This document shows positions 16,368 through 24,751 of a DNA stretch of 64,000 nt, one piece after another; within the stretch, counting starts at the first letter, position 1; every line of letters begins with the position of its first letter. A model generated the notes under the pieces. That model searched no databases and was not told the origin of the DNA. It saw only the letters and a list, made by a program, of their open reading frames with translations. This stretch comes from Pseudobutyrivibrio ruminis CF1b (GTDB lineage: Bacteria > Bacillota > Clostridia > Lachnospirales > Lachnospiraceae): the NCBI RefSeq assembly GCF_000424005.1, contig NZ_AUJB01000001.1, forward strand, positions 1 through 64,000. Reading direction: 5' to 3'. Position numbers and translations under genes: made by a program.

Positions 16368-16490
16368 TTTATCACATCAAAACGAATACATGCCGTTTAA
16401 AAAGCCTCATGTGATAAATCAGATAAAAAATCCAGATAAATTTATCACAAGAGGCTCCACAGCGCCCGTCTTATCATTAATTTGTGATAA
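16368..16490 (-). promoter_or_regulatory. Four alternating copies of a TTATCACA repeat forming competing hairpins
   Basis: Four 9-10 bp copies alternate in orientation: TTTATCACAT (16368-16377), ATGTGATAAA (16409-16418), TTTATCACAA (16441-16450) and TTTGTGATAA (16481-16490). Outer neighbours 1/2 and 3/4 are each perfect inverted repeats with a 31-bp gap. The middle pair 2/3 extends to a 17-bp stem that forms the ech terminator. Each copy can pair with either neighbour, so the hairpins are mutually exclusive, as in an attenuator. Confidence 0.55.
16398..16456 (-). terminator. Terminator of the ech operon
   Basis: AGCCTCATGTGATAAAT (16403-16419) pairs with ATTTATCACAAGAGGCT (16440-16456) over 17 positions with one mismatch, around a 20-nt loop. 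On the minus strand the stem is followed by TTTTT. It lies 68 bp past the echF stop codon and upstream of hypF. Confidence 0.75.
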
Positions 16491-16523
16491 TCATACTCCT
16501 TGGCTAACCCAAAACGCCTCTTT

Positions 16524-16916
16524 TTATTTAGCCATAGCAGGTGTTGCAGGCTTGGCAGCAGGTTTCGGTGGCTCATAAGGCACCTCTACCGTATATGCGA
16601 ATTTTTCTGGACCTGGTTCCTGGTAGCCTGGTGTGATAGAAAGGCACTTCTTAGGGCACTTTTCTACACAGTAGCCACACTGTACGCAGTCGAAGCGGTT
16701 GATGCTCCAGGTCTTGCCAACTCTGTCAACTGTAATTGCTCCTGGTGGGCAGCTGCGCATGCACATTCCACAAAGGATGCAATTATCTTTATTGATATCC
16801 ACATGACCTCTTGTGCGCTCTGGATACTCTCGTGGTACAAAAGGGTACTGAGTTGTAGCAGGCTCAGAAAAGAGGTTCTTGATTACTTGTTTTGTAAATG
16901 GTAAAAACTGTCCCAA
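16524..16916 (-). CDS. echF: Ech hydrogenase ferredoxin-like subunit EchF
   Basis: A 130-residue two-cluster [4Fe-4S] protein with motifs at C46-C49-C52-C56 and C77-C80-C83-C87. It relays electrons from reduced ferredoxin towards the EchC proximal cluster. The C-terminal 20 residues are rich in Pro, Ala and Lys, an unstructured tail. It is the last gene of the echABCDEF operon. The start is fixed by GGAGG nine bases upstream, which lies only 6 bp from the edge of hairpin repeat copy C. Confidence 0.92.
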   Translation of the reverse strand: MGQFLPFTKQVIKNLFSEPATTQYPFVPREYPERTRGHVDINKDNCILCGMCMRSCPPGAITVDRVGKTWSINRFDCVQCGYCVEKCPKKCLSITPGYQEPGPEKFAYTVEVPYEPPKPAAKPATPAMAK

Positions 16917-16935
16917 TTTATAATTCCTCCAATCC

Positions 16936-17020
16936 GCTAGTTACAGTAACAAGCCTTAGTATTTCTCCGCTCATCTAACACGATTCGCTTAAGAAATCTA
17001 AGAGCTTGTTACCTACTAGC
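16936..17020 (-). repeat. Intergenic hairpin repeat, copy C (between echE and echF)
   Basis: Outer arms GCTAGT (16936-16941) and ACTAGC (17015-17020) pair perfectly. Inside, TAACAAGC pairs with GCTTGTTA (8 bp), TTAG with CTAA and ATTTCT with AGAAAT. It is the best conserved copy of the family and lies inside an operon, so it must be transcribed. Confidence 0.7.
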
Positions 17021-17028
17021 TCATTAAA

Positions 17029-18117
17029 TTACCTCTCAGTACAACTGATACAAGGGTCGATAGTTAATATCAAAAGTGGTACGTCGCCGTACTGGCATCC
17101 CTGAAGAGTCTGTGTCAATGCTGGGATGTTGGCGAAGGTAGGAGTGCGAACTCTGAATCGGTCAAGGAACTTGGTTCCGTTGGCACGAACATGATAGAAT
17201 GCCTCTCCTCTAGGCTGCTCCACGCGGATGAAAGCTTCTCCGTTTGGCATGCCTGTAACCTTTGTATTTATTTCTGTGTCAGGAATCTTTTCCACACACT
17301 GTCTGATGATATCGATTGACTGGAAGATTTCTCCAATACGCACCTCGCAGCGGGCATATGAATCGCACTTGTTGCTAGTGATTACCTCGAAATCAATATC
17401 ATTGTAAGCTGCATATCCATTCTTTCTCATATCAACATTGATACCAGATGCACGCATCATTGGTCCAACGGCACCACGACGAATTGCATCCTCACCAGTG
17501 ATAATTCCAATATCTACAAGACGGCTCTTTACTGTATAGTCATCCATGAAAATACTTGTTGTCTCACGGATTTCCTTTTCCATCTCATTAAGCTGACGAA
17601 CAAAATCCTTAAGCATATCAGCCGGCATGTCCTTGAGAACGCCACCGATAGTATTTACAGAAAAGATAACGCGTCCACCTGTTGATTCCTCAAACATATC
17701 AAGAATTTTCTCGCGAAGTCTCCATGAGTGCATGAAAAGTGACTCGAATCCAAAGCCATCAGCAAGAAGTCCAAGCCATAATAAGTGGCTGTGGAGACGG
17801 CTCATTTCACACCAGATTGTACGTAGGTAATCGGCACGGCGTGGAACCTCTACTCCCATAATCTCTTCGAGAGCCATACAGTATCCCATACCATGCATGT
17901 ATGAGCAAATACCGCAAATACGCTCTGCAACATATACCATCTCGTTGAAATCTTTCTTGCTTGTGAGGCTCTCAAGTCCTCTGTGGATAAATCCGATAGA
18001 AGGAATTGCTGCCAAAACCTTCTCATCTTCAAGAACCAGATCAAGATGAATCGGCTCAGGAAGTACCGGATGCTGAGGGCCGTAAGGTACTATACTTCTG
18101 TTTCCCATCTTACTCAC
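17029..18117 (-). CDS. echE: Ech [NiFe] hydrogenase large subunit EchE
   Basis: A 362-residue catalytic subunit of the NuoD/group 4 type. The four Ni-Fe ligands are C68 and C71 (RICGICSYMHG) and C356 and C359 (DPCISCTER). The protein ends three residues after C359, so there is no C-terminal extension for a maturation endopeptidase to remove. That trait is known from Ech and CooH-type enzymes and fits the absence of a hycI/hupD-like gene here. It overlaps echD by 8 bp. It catalyses proton reduction or H2 oxidation coupled to the membrane arm. Confidence 0.96.
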   Translation of the reverse strand: MSKMGNRSIVPYGPQHPVLPEPIHLDLVLEDEKVLAAIPSIGFIHRGLESLTSKKDFNEMVYVAERICGICSYMHGMGYCMALEEIMGVEVPRRADYLRTIWCEMSRLHSHLLWLGLLADGFGFESLFMHSWRLREKILDMFEESTGGRVIFSVNTIGGVLKDMPADMLKDFVRQLNEMEKEIRETTSIFMDDYTVKSRLVDIGIITGEDAIRRGAVGPMMRASGINVDMRKNGYAAYNDIDFEVITSNKCDSYARCEVRIGEIFQSIDIIRQCVEKIPDTEINTKVTGMPNGEAFIRVEQPRGEAFYHVRANGTKFLDRFRVRTPTFANIPALTQTLQGCQYGDVPLLILTIDPCISCTER

Positions 18118-18472
18118 CCTCCTTCTCTAAAAATGGTGTCTCTACGTCTATACGATATAATTTGTCGTGCATGTCCACCTTGATGTTGTCTACATTAAGT
18201 CCCCAGAGCTCGTGCATTTCATTCTCATAATAGATAGCTGATTTATATACACGGGAAATGGATGGAACCTCTTCCTCACGCTCCACAACTAATCTGTAAT
18301 TTGCAAATTCATAGCCATTGGCAAATGAATATGTTATCTCGTAATGTTTTTCTGCCTTTGGATAAGAGCAGCAAATCTGGCAAAGTCTCCAGAGAGCATT
18401 CTTCTTCTCCATGATTACCTGAAGGAGCTCTGCCTTATCTATTAAATATAAGTCTTTCTTTAACTCTTGCAT
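18110..18472 (-). CDS. echD: Ech hydrogenase subunit EchD (NuoC-like)
   Basis: A 120-residue soluble subunit resembling the 30-kDa (NuoC) subunit of complex I. The family block NEMHELWGLNVDN is clear (about residues 83-95). It has no cofactor motif and acts structurally between large subunit and membrane arm. Its end overlaps echE by 8 bp, and it starts 13 bp after echC. Confidence 0.9.
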   Translation of the reverse strand: MQELKKDLYLIDKAELLQVIMEKKNALWRLCQICCSYPKAEKHYEITYSFANGYEFANYRLVVEREEEVPSISRVYKSAIYYENEMHELWGLNVDNIKVDMHDKLYRIDVETPFLEKEGE

Positions 18473-18485
18473 AATTTCCTCCTAC

Positions 18486-18926
18486 TTAAGCCTTCTGCGA
18501 TGCTGCAAGAGCCTCTGCCTTTTCCTTGAAAAGTCCTATGCCCTTTACTACACCATCAATAATTGACTCTGGGCGAGCCGCGCAGCCAGGCACGTAAATA
18601 TCCACAGGAATAACTGTGTCTGCACCGCCCTTAATGTTGTAGCATTCCTTGAAAATGCCACCTGTGCAGGCGCAGGTACCTACTGCTATAACAACCTTTG
18701 GCTGTGGCATCTGGTCATAAATCTGCTTAACTACAGCTTCATTCTGAGAGTTGATACCACCAGTAATGAGGAAAATATCTGCATGCATTGGGTTACCTGT
18801 GTTGATGACTCCAAAACGCTCTACATCATAAACAGGTGTGGTGCATGCCAAAACCTCTATATCACAGCCATTGCAGCTGCTGCCATCATAGTGGAGCAGC
18901 CATGGCGATTTATGTATTGTACTCAT
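18486..18926 (-). CDS. echC: Ech hydrogenase small subunit EchC (NuoB-like)
   Basis: A 146-residue small subunit carrying the proximal [4Fe-4S] cluster next to the Ni-Fe site. Ligand Cys residues match the NuoB pattern: C18 and C21 (SSCNGCDIE), C85 (GTCACTGG) and C114 (PGCAARPE). It hands electrons from EchF clusters to the active site in EchE. It overlaps echB by 4 bp (ATGA). Confidence 0.95.
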   Translation of the reverse strand: MSTIHKSPWLLHYDGSSCNGCDIEVLACTTPVYDVERFGVINTGNPMHADIFLITGGINSQNEAVVKQIYDQMPQPKVVIAVGTCACTGGIFKECYNIKGGADTVIPVDIYVPGCAARPESIIDGVVKGIGLFKEKAEALAASQKA

Positions 18927-19810
18927 CTTAAGTTCCCCCTAATAATCTCAAGTAAGAATAAATTCATTCCTGCTGCAATAATTGTTACGCCCCAGGCAAG
19001 CTTTAACATCAGCTGCCATTTAACTCTTGCAGATGTGTTGTCGATGAGAATTTCAAGGAACCATACTGCTAATATTGCAACAATTGCCCATATTACTGAC
19101 AATGGATTACTGTTCAGGAAGAACAATGCAACTATTCCATAAAGGATTGCATTTTCATACCACTCAGCCAGTGTTACCATTCCATATTCCTTACCTACCA
19201 TCTCTGATGTAACACCCTTTACTACTTCCTGGTGTGCATGGTGAGATGTAGAAATATCAAATGGTGATTTTCTGAATTTGATTGTAAGGATAAATACAAA
19301 TCCCACGAAAAATCCTGGCAACATGATTACTCTTGCAAAATCACTATTCATTACAATGTCTGATACATTAAATGTTGCTGTGGCAAGGTAAAAACCAACT
19401 GCCACCAAAAGCTCCATTGGCTCGCATGCCATAATCTGTACAAGCTCTCTGTGTGTACCCTGTGAGCTGAATGGAGAATGTGTTGTAGTAGATGCCAGAA
19501 TCAAAAACATTGCTGATGTTGAAAGGGCAAATACTACAAGAAGTAAATCAAAGCCTCCGAAGAAAAGGATTCCTGACAGGATGATGAAGCAAAGATATGA
19601 ACGTATCATAAAAAGCTGCATCTTGTTTGCTGTTAAAAATTCCTTTTCAAATAATTTCTTTAAATCATAAAATGGCTGAAGCACTGAAGGACCTCTACGT
19701 CCCTGCATACGTGCTGAAATTTTTCTGTCGCAGCCTTCAAGCAAACCGATAATAAAAGGTGCAAAGATAATATAACATCCAGCCAAAATCATACGTGTAC
19801 TTACATCCAT
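18923..19810 (-). CDS. echB: Ech hydrogenase membrane subunit EchB (NuoH-like)
   Basis: A 295-residue membrane protein with about eight hydrophobic helices. The conserved cytoplasmic loop CDRKISARMQGRRGP (about residues 27-41) and a second polar loop with KSPFDIS identify the NuoH/HyfC family. It links the peripheral hydrogenase to ion translocation. It overlaps echC by 4 bp and echA by 1 bp. Confidence 0.95.
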   Translation of the reverse strand: MDVSTRMILAGCYIIFAPFIIGLLEGCDRKISARMQGRRGPSVLQPFYDLKKLFEKEFLTANKMQLFMIRSYLCFIILSGILFFGGFDLLLVVFALSTSAMFLILASTTTHSPFSSQGTHRELVQIMACEPMELLVAVGFYLATATFNVSDIVMNSDFARVIMLPGFFVGFVFILTIKFRKSPFDISTSHHAHQEVVKGVTSEMVGKEYGMVTLAEWYENAILYGIVALFFLNSNPLSVIWAIVAILAVWFLEILIDNTSARVKWQLMLKLAWGVTIIAAGMNLFLLEIIRGNLR

Positions 19811-21747
19811 TAGAACGCACCTCCTATTACAATAATCTGATAAACAATTATTATGAAGGTAGAGATCATAATGGCTGGAGTAAAGAGTCTCTTCTCTCCC
19901 ATAAGCTCTTCCATATAGAAGTTAGCCACATGCATTTCCTTAGCTTCACCTGTTGATGAAATAAAGTTCATATTGTCGCCGGCATTTGCACCACCCATGT
20001 ATGTGATTACCTGCTTAGCCTTTGTATTTTTTGTCATCAGGTAATTTACATATGGAATTACAAATACACCTACCAGAAGAACAATCATGATGATGATATT
20101 CTGATATGAAATAACCTGCTTAACCACACCAAACATATCATTTGAAAGTGGCTTAAGCACATGCTCTGATAACCATGGGAATCCAAGTATAAGTGCAACA
20201 AGCAAAACTGCATGGAAGAACATTGATGTGTACTCGTTCCACTTTGTAAGGTCTCTTGATTTCTCACGCGTTGCTGCGCCAAGAATCTTTGACATCCACT
20301 TTGTCCAGTAAAACATTGTTGTAGCTGAACCAAAGCAAATGAAGAGAACCATAAGTGATGATACATATACTGAACGAGTATCAATAAATGCCTTCAGTGC
20401 TGCCCACTTTGAAATAAGCATTCCAAATGGAGCAAGGAACATTCCAGCAATACCAATCATGAGAATGAATGCAAGCTTAGGGAAGATTGACATCAGTCCC
20501 TGCATATCCTCTACATCACGGCTTCCGATTGTGTTTTCAATAGCACCTACGCACTGGAAAAGCATAGACTTTGAAACAGCATGGAAGATTACAAGGAATA
20601 CTGCTGCCCAAATTGTTTCTTCGTAACCACAGCCTGTACATGCAACAATAAGTCCAAGGTTTGAAATAGTAGAATATGCCAAAACCTTCTTGCCATCTGA
20701 AACTGAGATTGCAAGACAAGAAGCTGCAAGGAATGTGAATCCACCGATAAGAGCTACCATGTTTCCTACATAGTTGTCTGCCATAGCTGTTGTTAATCTA
20801 ATAAGAAGATATACTCCAGCCTTTACCATTGTGGCACTGTGAAGAAGTGCTGACGATGGTGTAGGTGCAACCATGGCACCAAGAAGCCATCCCGAAAATG
20901 GGAACTGTGCAGACTTAGTAAGCGCTGCAAAAGCAAGCATTGCTATTGGAAGCAAATACCTCATGTTATCTGGTGAAGCTTTAGCTAAATCGATGAAATC
21001 GAAAAGATTTACTGTGTTGAACCACAAATATCCAACTGAAATAGCCACTGCCATACCGCAGCCACCTAAAAGGTTCATCCACAGTGCCTTGAAGGAATTA
21101 TTTATTGCCTCATCTGTGTGAGTGTATCCTATTAGAAGGAAAGATGTAACAGATGTAATCTCCCAGAAGAAATACAAGCTTAAGAGATTAGCAGAAAATA
21201 CAAGTCCAAACATAGCACCGAAAAATACAAATATCATTGCCAAAAAGAAGCTTCGTCTGTCTGGTAGCTCCTTATGGTGATGAATGTGATATCCATGCAT
21301 ATAACCTACTGCATAGACACCAATCAGTGAACCAATCACACCAATGATTAAAATCATTATGAATGTGAGCCAGTCAAAACGCATTGTGTAGTTGTTTGGA
21401 AGCTTTGGACCAACCAACTCAAATGCTGATGGGATCACTGTAGATACTATAGTAAGTACAGATATTATTAATTTTTTATACTTATATGCGAGATATGTGA
21501 TAAAACACATCAGGAATACGTCGCCTACCAAAAAGATGTGCCCAAACATCTCCTGATAAGGCAATCTGAAATTCAGTGTCTGACCCCCATCAAGATACCA
21601 CCGAACCGCAGTGAAGACTGACAGAACCATAACTATTCCGCAGCCCAGATAGACGAAGAATGCTCTGCGTTTTGAATTATGAATCACCGCAGGCAAAATC
21701 GCCCAGAGAAATGGAAAGCAAATCAATGCTGTCACTAATGTTTCCAT
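19810..21747 (-). CDS. echA: Ech hydrogenase antiporter-like subunit EchA (NuoL-like)
   Basis: A 645-residue membrane protein with about 16 helices, of the NuoL/MrpA type. The conserved proton-channel region includes FFWEITSVTSFLLIGY with its key Glu (about residue 195), and KSAQFPFSGWL and APTPSSALLHSATMVKAG with conserved Lys and His. It is the ion-pumping subunit, coupling ferredoxin-dependent H2 formation to H+ or Na+ export; which ion is not decidable here. It is the first ech gene, with AAGGAGGGGG before the ATG and a regulated-looking promoter upstream. Confidence 0.95.
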   Translation of the reverse strand: METLVTALICFPFLWAILPAVIHNSKRRAFFVYLGCGIVMVLSVFTAVRWYLDGGQTLNFRLPYQEMFGHIFLVGDVFLMCFITYLAYKYKKLIISVLTIVSTVIPSAFELVGPKLPNNYTMRFDWLTFIMILIIGVIGSLIGVYAVGYMHGYHIHHHKELPDRRSFFLAMIFVFFGAMFGLVFSANLLSLYFFWEITSVTSFLLIGYTHTDEAINNSFKALWMNLLGGCGMAVAISVGYLWFNTVNLFDFIDLAKASPDNMRYLLPIAMLAFAALTKSAQFPFSGWLLGAMVAPTPSSALLHSATMVKAGVYLLIRLTTAMADNYVGNMVALIGGFTFLAASCLAISVSDGKKVLAYSTISNLGLIVACTGCGYEETIWAAVFLVIFHAVSKSMLFQCVGAIENTIGSRDVEDMQGLMSIFPKLAFILMIGIAGMFLAPFGMLISKWAALKAFIDTRSVYVSSLMVLFICFGSATTMFYWTKWMSKILGAATREKSRDLTKWNEYTSMFFHAVLLVALILGFPWLSEHVLKPLSNDMFGVVKQVISYQNIIIMIVLLVGVFVIPYVNYLMTKNTKAKQVITYMGGANAGDNMNFISSTGEAKEMHVANFYMEELMGEKRLFTPAIMISTFIIIVYQIIVIGGAF

Positions 21748-21819
21748 TATTTCCCCCTCCTTATTAAGTTAAATACATTATTAAATACTGAATGTTTTTC
21801 CTATCCCCAATAGCATTCA

Positions 21820-21880
21820 GCTATACTAGTATAGCATATATTCCACAAAATAGTTGCTAATTATTGCTATTTTTTGGCAA
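21820..21880 (-). promoter_or_regulatory. Ech operon promoter with 16-bp palindrome and upstream direct repeat
   Basis: GCTATACTAGTATAGC (21820-21835) is a perfect palindrome that contains the minus-strand -10 hexamer TATACT (21828-21833). The -35 position is poor. Directly upstream are TTGCTAA (21854-21860) and TTGGCAA (21874-21880), spaced 20 bp, as in the two repeat pairs around the coiled-coil gene at 27.8 and 29.9 kb. A weak -35 with a repeat over it suggests activator dependence. Confidence 0.5.
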
Positions 21881-21900
21881 TTTTGAATAAAGCGGGAAAG

Positions 21901-21943
21901 CAGCGCCCATTAAAGATTGCCTCCGGCAATGGGGGCGCGCTGT
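21901..21943. other. GC-rich hairpin between hydA terminator and ech promoter
   Basis: CAGCGCCCATT pairs with a right arm containing ATGGG and GCGCTG after a 3-nt bulge; inside, ATTGCC and GGCAAT are also complementary. It has no T-run and is much more GC-rich than its surroundings. Its role is unknown. Confidence 0.4.
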
Positions 21944-21950
21944 GGCAAAC

Positions 21951-21985
21951 AAAAAAGACCCACCTCATTGAGGTAGGCCTTTTTA
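21951..21985. terminator. Bidirectional terminator after the [FeFe] hydrogenase gene
   Basis: An ACCTCA/TGAGGT core with flanking GG and CC pairs forms an interrupted stem with an A-run on the left and a T-run on the right. On the minus strand it ends in TTTTTT, 6 bp past the hydrogenase stop. It separates hydEGF-hydA from ech. Confidence 0.8.
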
Positions 21986-21991
21986 ATTTGC

Positions 21992-23470
21992 TTATTCCAT
22001 ATGACCATCACGGTACATAGAGAACTTATCCATTGGGTAGTTCTCAAGGTTTGCAAGAATCTTACGTCCATCAGCCTTTCCGATAAGGCTTGTTCTAGCC
22101 TTAAGGATTTCTCTCTCAGCTCTATGCTTAGATGGGCCACCAACGCAACCGCCCTCGCAAATCATACCTTCTACGAAGTCTGCATCAAGCTTTCCGCTCT
22201 TAAGGAGCATAAGTGCCTTCTTACACTCAGCACCACCAGCACACTGCATAAGCTTAATATCATCTGTATTCTGTCCACGCTCCTGCATGCACTCGATAAC
22301 AGCCTTAGCAACACCGCCTGAAGAAGCGAAGTGCTTACCAAATGTAGATGACTCCTGGTAATCCTCAGCAACTGGTTCGAACTCAACGCCCTTAGAACGC
22401 ATCATTGCACGAAGCTCACCAAATGTGATAACGTAATCTGCATTTCCTGGTACTGTCTCGTCAGCAGCCTCAGACTTCTTAGCGATACATGGTCCAACGA
22501 ATACTGTTACAACGTCATCACCCTCTGTAGCCTTAAGGAAACGAGAGATAGCGCACATTGGAGATACAGTTGAAGACATGTTGTTCTCGAACTGCTCTGG
22601 GAAGTGCTTTCTAAGCATGTTGATGAAAGCTGGGCAGCAAGATGTTGTCATCTGACGTCCCTCTTCCTTAGCTTCGAACCACTCAGCAGACTCGTAAGCT
22701 GCTGTCATATCTCCACCGAGACCAACCTCGATCATATCTGTGAAACCAAGCTTCTTGCAAGCTGCCTTAACTGCTGCCATTGAGATGTCCTCACCGAACT
22801 GTCCCTCTGTAGCAGGTGCGCACATAGCGTAAACCTTCTTACCCTCAAGGATAGCCTTGATGATATGTACAAGATATGTCTTAGAACCGATAGCACCGAA
22901 TGGACAGCTGTGGATACAGTGACCGCATGAGATACACTTCTCATCGTCAATTACACAGTGACCGTACTCATCGTAAGAAATAGCGCCAACTGGGCAAGCC
23001 TTCTTACATGGTCTCTCAAGGTGAACGATAGCCTGGTAAGGACACTCCTTAGCACACATACCGCACTCCTTACACTTTGTAGGATCGATGTGCATTCTTC
23101 TCTCACCTGGAGTGATAGCACCGAACTTACAAGAGTTAAGACATGCCTTTCCAAGACAGAAACGGCAGTTATCTGTTACTGAATATGAAGCGATTGAACA
23201 GTCATCACATGCTGGCTGGATAACCTGTACAACGTTCTTTGAATCCGGGTTAGTAGGAAGGTTCTCTGCGCAAGAAAGAATAATTCTCTGTCTTACGATT
23301 TCTCTCTCCTTGTAAACACAACAACGATATGTTGGTCTTGGACCAGGGATGATTTCGTAGCAAACAGCCTCTTTGTGCTCTGCATCAAGCTCACCATTCC
23401 AAGCAAGCTTACAAACCTGCTCCATAATGTCATGCTTCAAACGTACAATACTTTGATCTGAAGTTACCAT
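21992..23470 (-). CDS. [FeFe] hydrogenase, group B-like, with several 4Fe-4S clusters
   Basis: A 492-residue monomeric hydrogenase. The N-terminal 200 residues carry Cys groups for several [4Fe-4S] clusters, including CKECGMCAKECP (133-144) and CISCGHCIHSCP (179-190). H-cluster motifs are TSCCPAF (276-282), GPCIAKK (326-332) and CEGGCVGGP (438-446). By comparison with CpI, C279, C328, C438 and C442 should be ligands and C278 the proton-relay Cys. TSCCPAF in place of TSCCPGW, and the CEGGCVGGP form, point to the poorly characterised group B enzymes. It ends the hydEGF run and has a strong AGGAG site. Direction of catalysis and electron partner are unknown. Confidence 0.92.
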   Translation of the reverse strand: MVTSDQSIVRLKHDIMEQVCKLAWNGELDAEHKEAVCYEIIPGPRPTYRCCVYKEREIVRQRIILSCAENLPTNPDSKNVVQVIQPACDDCSIASYSVTDNCRFCLGKACLNSCKFGAITPGERRMHIDPTKCKECGMCAKECPYQAIVHLERPCKKACPVGAISYDEYGHCVIDDEKCISCGHCIHSCPFGAIGSKTYLVHIIKAILEGKKVYAMCAPATEGQFGEDISMAAVKAACKKLGFTDMIEVGLGGDMTAAYESAEWFEAKEEGRQMTTSCCPAFINMLRKHFPEQFENNMSSTVSPMCAISRFLKATEGDDVVTVFVGPCIAKKSEAADETVPGNADYVITFGELRAMMRSKGVEFEPVAEDYQESSTFGKHFASSGGVAKAVIECMQERGQNTDDIKLMQCAGGAECKKALMLLKSGKLDADFVEGMICEGGCVGGPSKHRAEREILKARTSLIGKADGRKILANLENYPMDKFSMYRDGHME

Positions 23471-23509
23471 ATTTGTCTCCTTTTACTTTTTTTATTTGCC
23501 AGTTTGTTG

Positions 23510-24694
23510 TTAATTAATAACTCTTAGACTTCTGTCTAAAATGCCATTGAATTCCGCTATGGCCATTCCGTAGTTAACTACTGGAACCCCCTGGGATTTG
23601 CAATGTTTAACGCGATTCTGCATTTCAGCCCCATTTATCATGCAACCACCGCAATGAATCACAAGTTTATATTTTGATAAATCTTCAGGAAAATCATTTC
23701 CAGAAGAAAATTCAAAATCAATTTCTTTGCCAGTGTATTTTTTAACCCATCCTGGCATCTTTACGGTGCCGATGTCGTTACACTGTCTGTGATGAGTGCA
23801 GGCCTCTGAAATAAGAACCTTATCCCCATCCTCTAATTTCTTAAGAGCTGCAACACCCTCAAGCTGAGTATTCAGGCTGCCCTTGTAGCGAGCCATAAGA
23901 ATACTGAATGATGTAAGTGCTGTATCCTCAGGAACAATCTTTGAAACTTCTTCAAATGCCTGTGAATCAGTAATTACCAATGATATATTTTTATCTTCTT
24001 CAAGTGCCTCTGCCAGCTCTTCTACCTGGCAGCAAAGAATCTTGCAATTGTTATCAAGAAGGTCTCTGAGAACCATCTGCTGTGGAAGAATTACTCTTCC
24101 CTTTGGTGCCGACTCATCAATTGGGATAACCAAAACCACTGTGCTCTTTGGCTCAACCAAATCAGCAACAAGCGCTGGCTCCTTGATATCAGGAAGAAGC
24201 TTTATCAAGGCTTCCTTTACCTTTGACATATCATCGGATGTGGCATCCACATATATAAGGCTTTCTTCCTCTAGACCTGGATAGCCATGGGCCTCGGCCT
24301 CATCTGTGTGATTCTCAATTATTATGTAAGGAACTTTGCGCTCCTTAACATTTTTAAGGAAATCAGCTTCCTCTTCAGAAAGCTCTTTCTCTCTGGCATC
24401 AAGTACCATCACCACAATATCAATCTCATCCAGGATTCGATATGTACGATTCTTTCTAAGCTCGCCAAGCTCTCCCTCATCATCGAAACCTGCTGTATCG
24501 ATGATAACCACCGGACCGATTGGCAAAATCTCCATTGCCTTTTTTACAGGGTCAGTAGTGGTGCCTTTGTGAGCTGAAACCAGAGAAATCTCCTGATTTG
24601 TAAGTTTATTTACGATGCTGGATTTTCCAGCATTTCTGATTCCAAAAAAGCCGATGTGGACACGCTGGCCACTGGCTGTATTGTTAAGGGACAT
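23510..24694 (-). CDS. hydF: [FeFe] hydrogenase maturation GTPase HydF
   Basis: A 394-residue scaffold for the [2Fe] subcluster. The GTPase domain has a Walker A motif GIRNAGKSS (about 18-26) and DTAGFDDEG as G3. The C-terminal domain has the conserved Fe-S ligand set CTHHRQCNDIG and HCGGCM. HydF accepts the [2Fe] precursor made by HydG and HydE and transfers it to apo-hydrogenase. It lies 39 bp before the hydrogenase gene and has an AGGAGG site before its ATG. Confidence 0.97.
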   Translation of the reverse strand: MSLNNTASGQRVHIGFFGIRNAGKSSIVNKLTNQEISLVSAHKGTTTDPVKKAMEILPIGPVVIIDTAGFDDEGELGELRKNRTYRILDEIDIVVMVLDAREKELSEEEADFLKNVKERKVPYIIIENHTDEAEAHGYPGLEEESLIYVDATSDDMSKVKEALIKLLPDIKEPALVADLVEPKSTVVLVIPIDESAPKGRVILPQQMVLRDLLDNNCKILCCQVEELAEALEEDKNISLVITDSQAFEEVSKIVPEDTALTSFSILMARYKGSLNTQLEGVAALKKLEDGDKVLISEACTHHRQCNDIGTVKMPGWVKKYTGKEIDFEFSSGNDFPEDLSKYKLVIHCGGCMINGAEMQNRVKHCKSQGVPVVNYGMAIAEFNGILDRSLRVIN

Positions 24695-24751
24695 ACTCGC
24701 CTCCTATAAGAATACAATAAAATTTTGTTTATTTTATTAAAAAACTAAGAA

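Noticed and set aside
16368-16490. TTATCACA repeats as Rex operators
   Set aside because: Rex sites read TTGTTAAN4TTAACAA; these repeats have GTGATAA and a 31-bp gap instead.
16500-16904. Plus-strand ORF of 134 codons opposite echF
   Set aside because: It is antisense to a clear two-cluster ferredoxin subunit, has no ribosome binding site and a Cys/Trp-rich sequence typical of reverse-strand reading.
16403-21943. CAGCGCCC similarity between the ech terminator region and the hairpin at 21.9 kb as flanking repeats of a mobile island
   Set aside because: The shared stretch is too short and the flanks do not align, so it does not support insertion boundaries.
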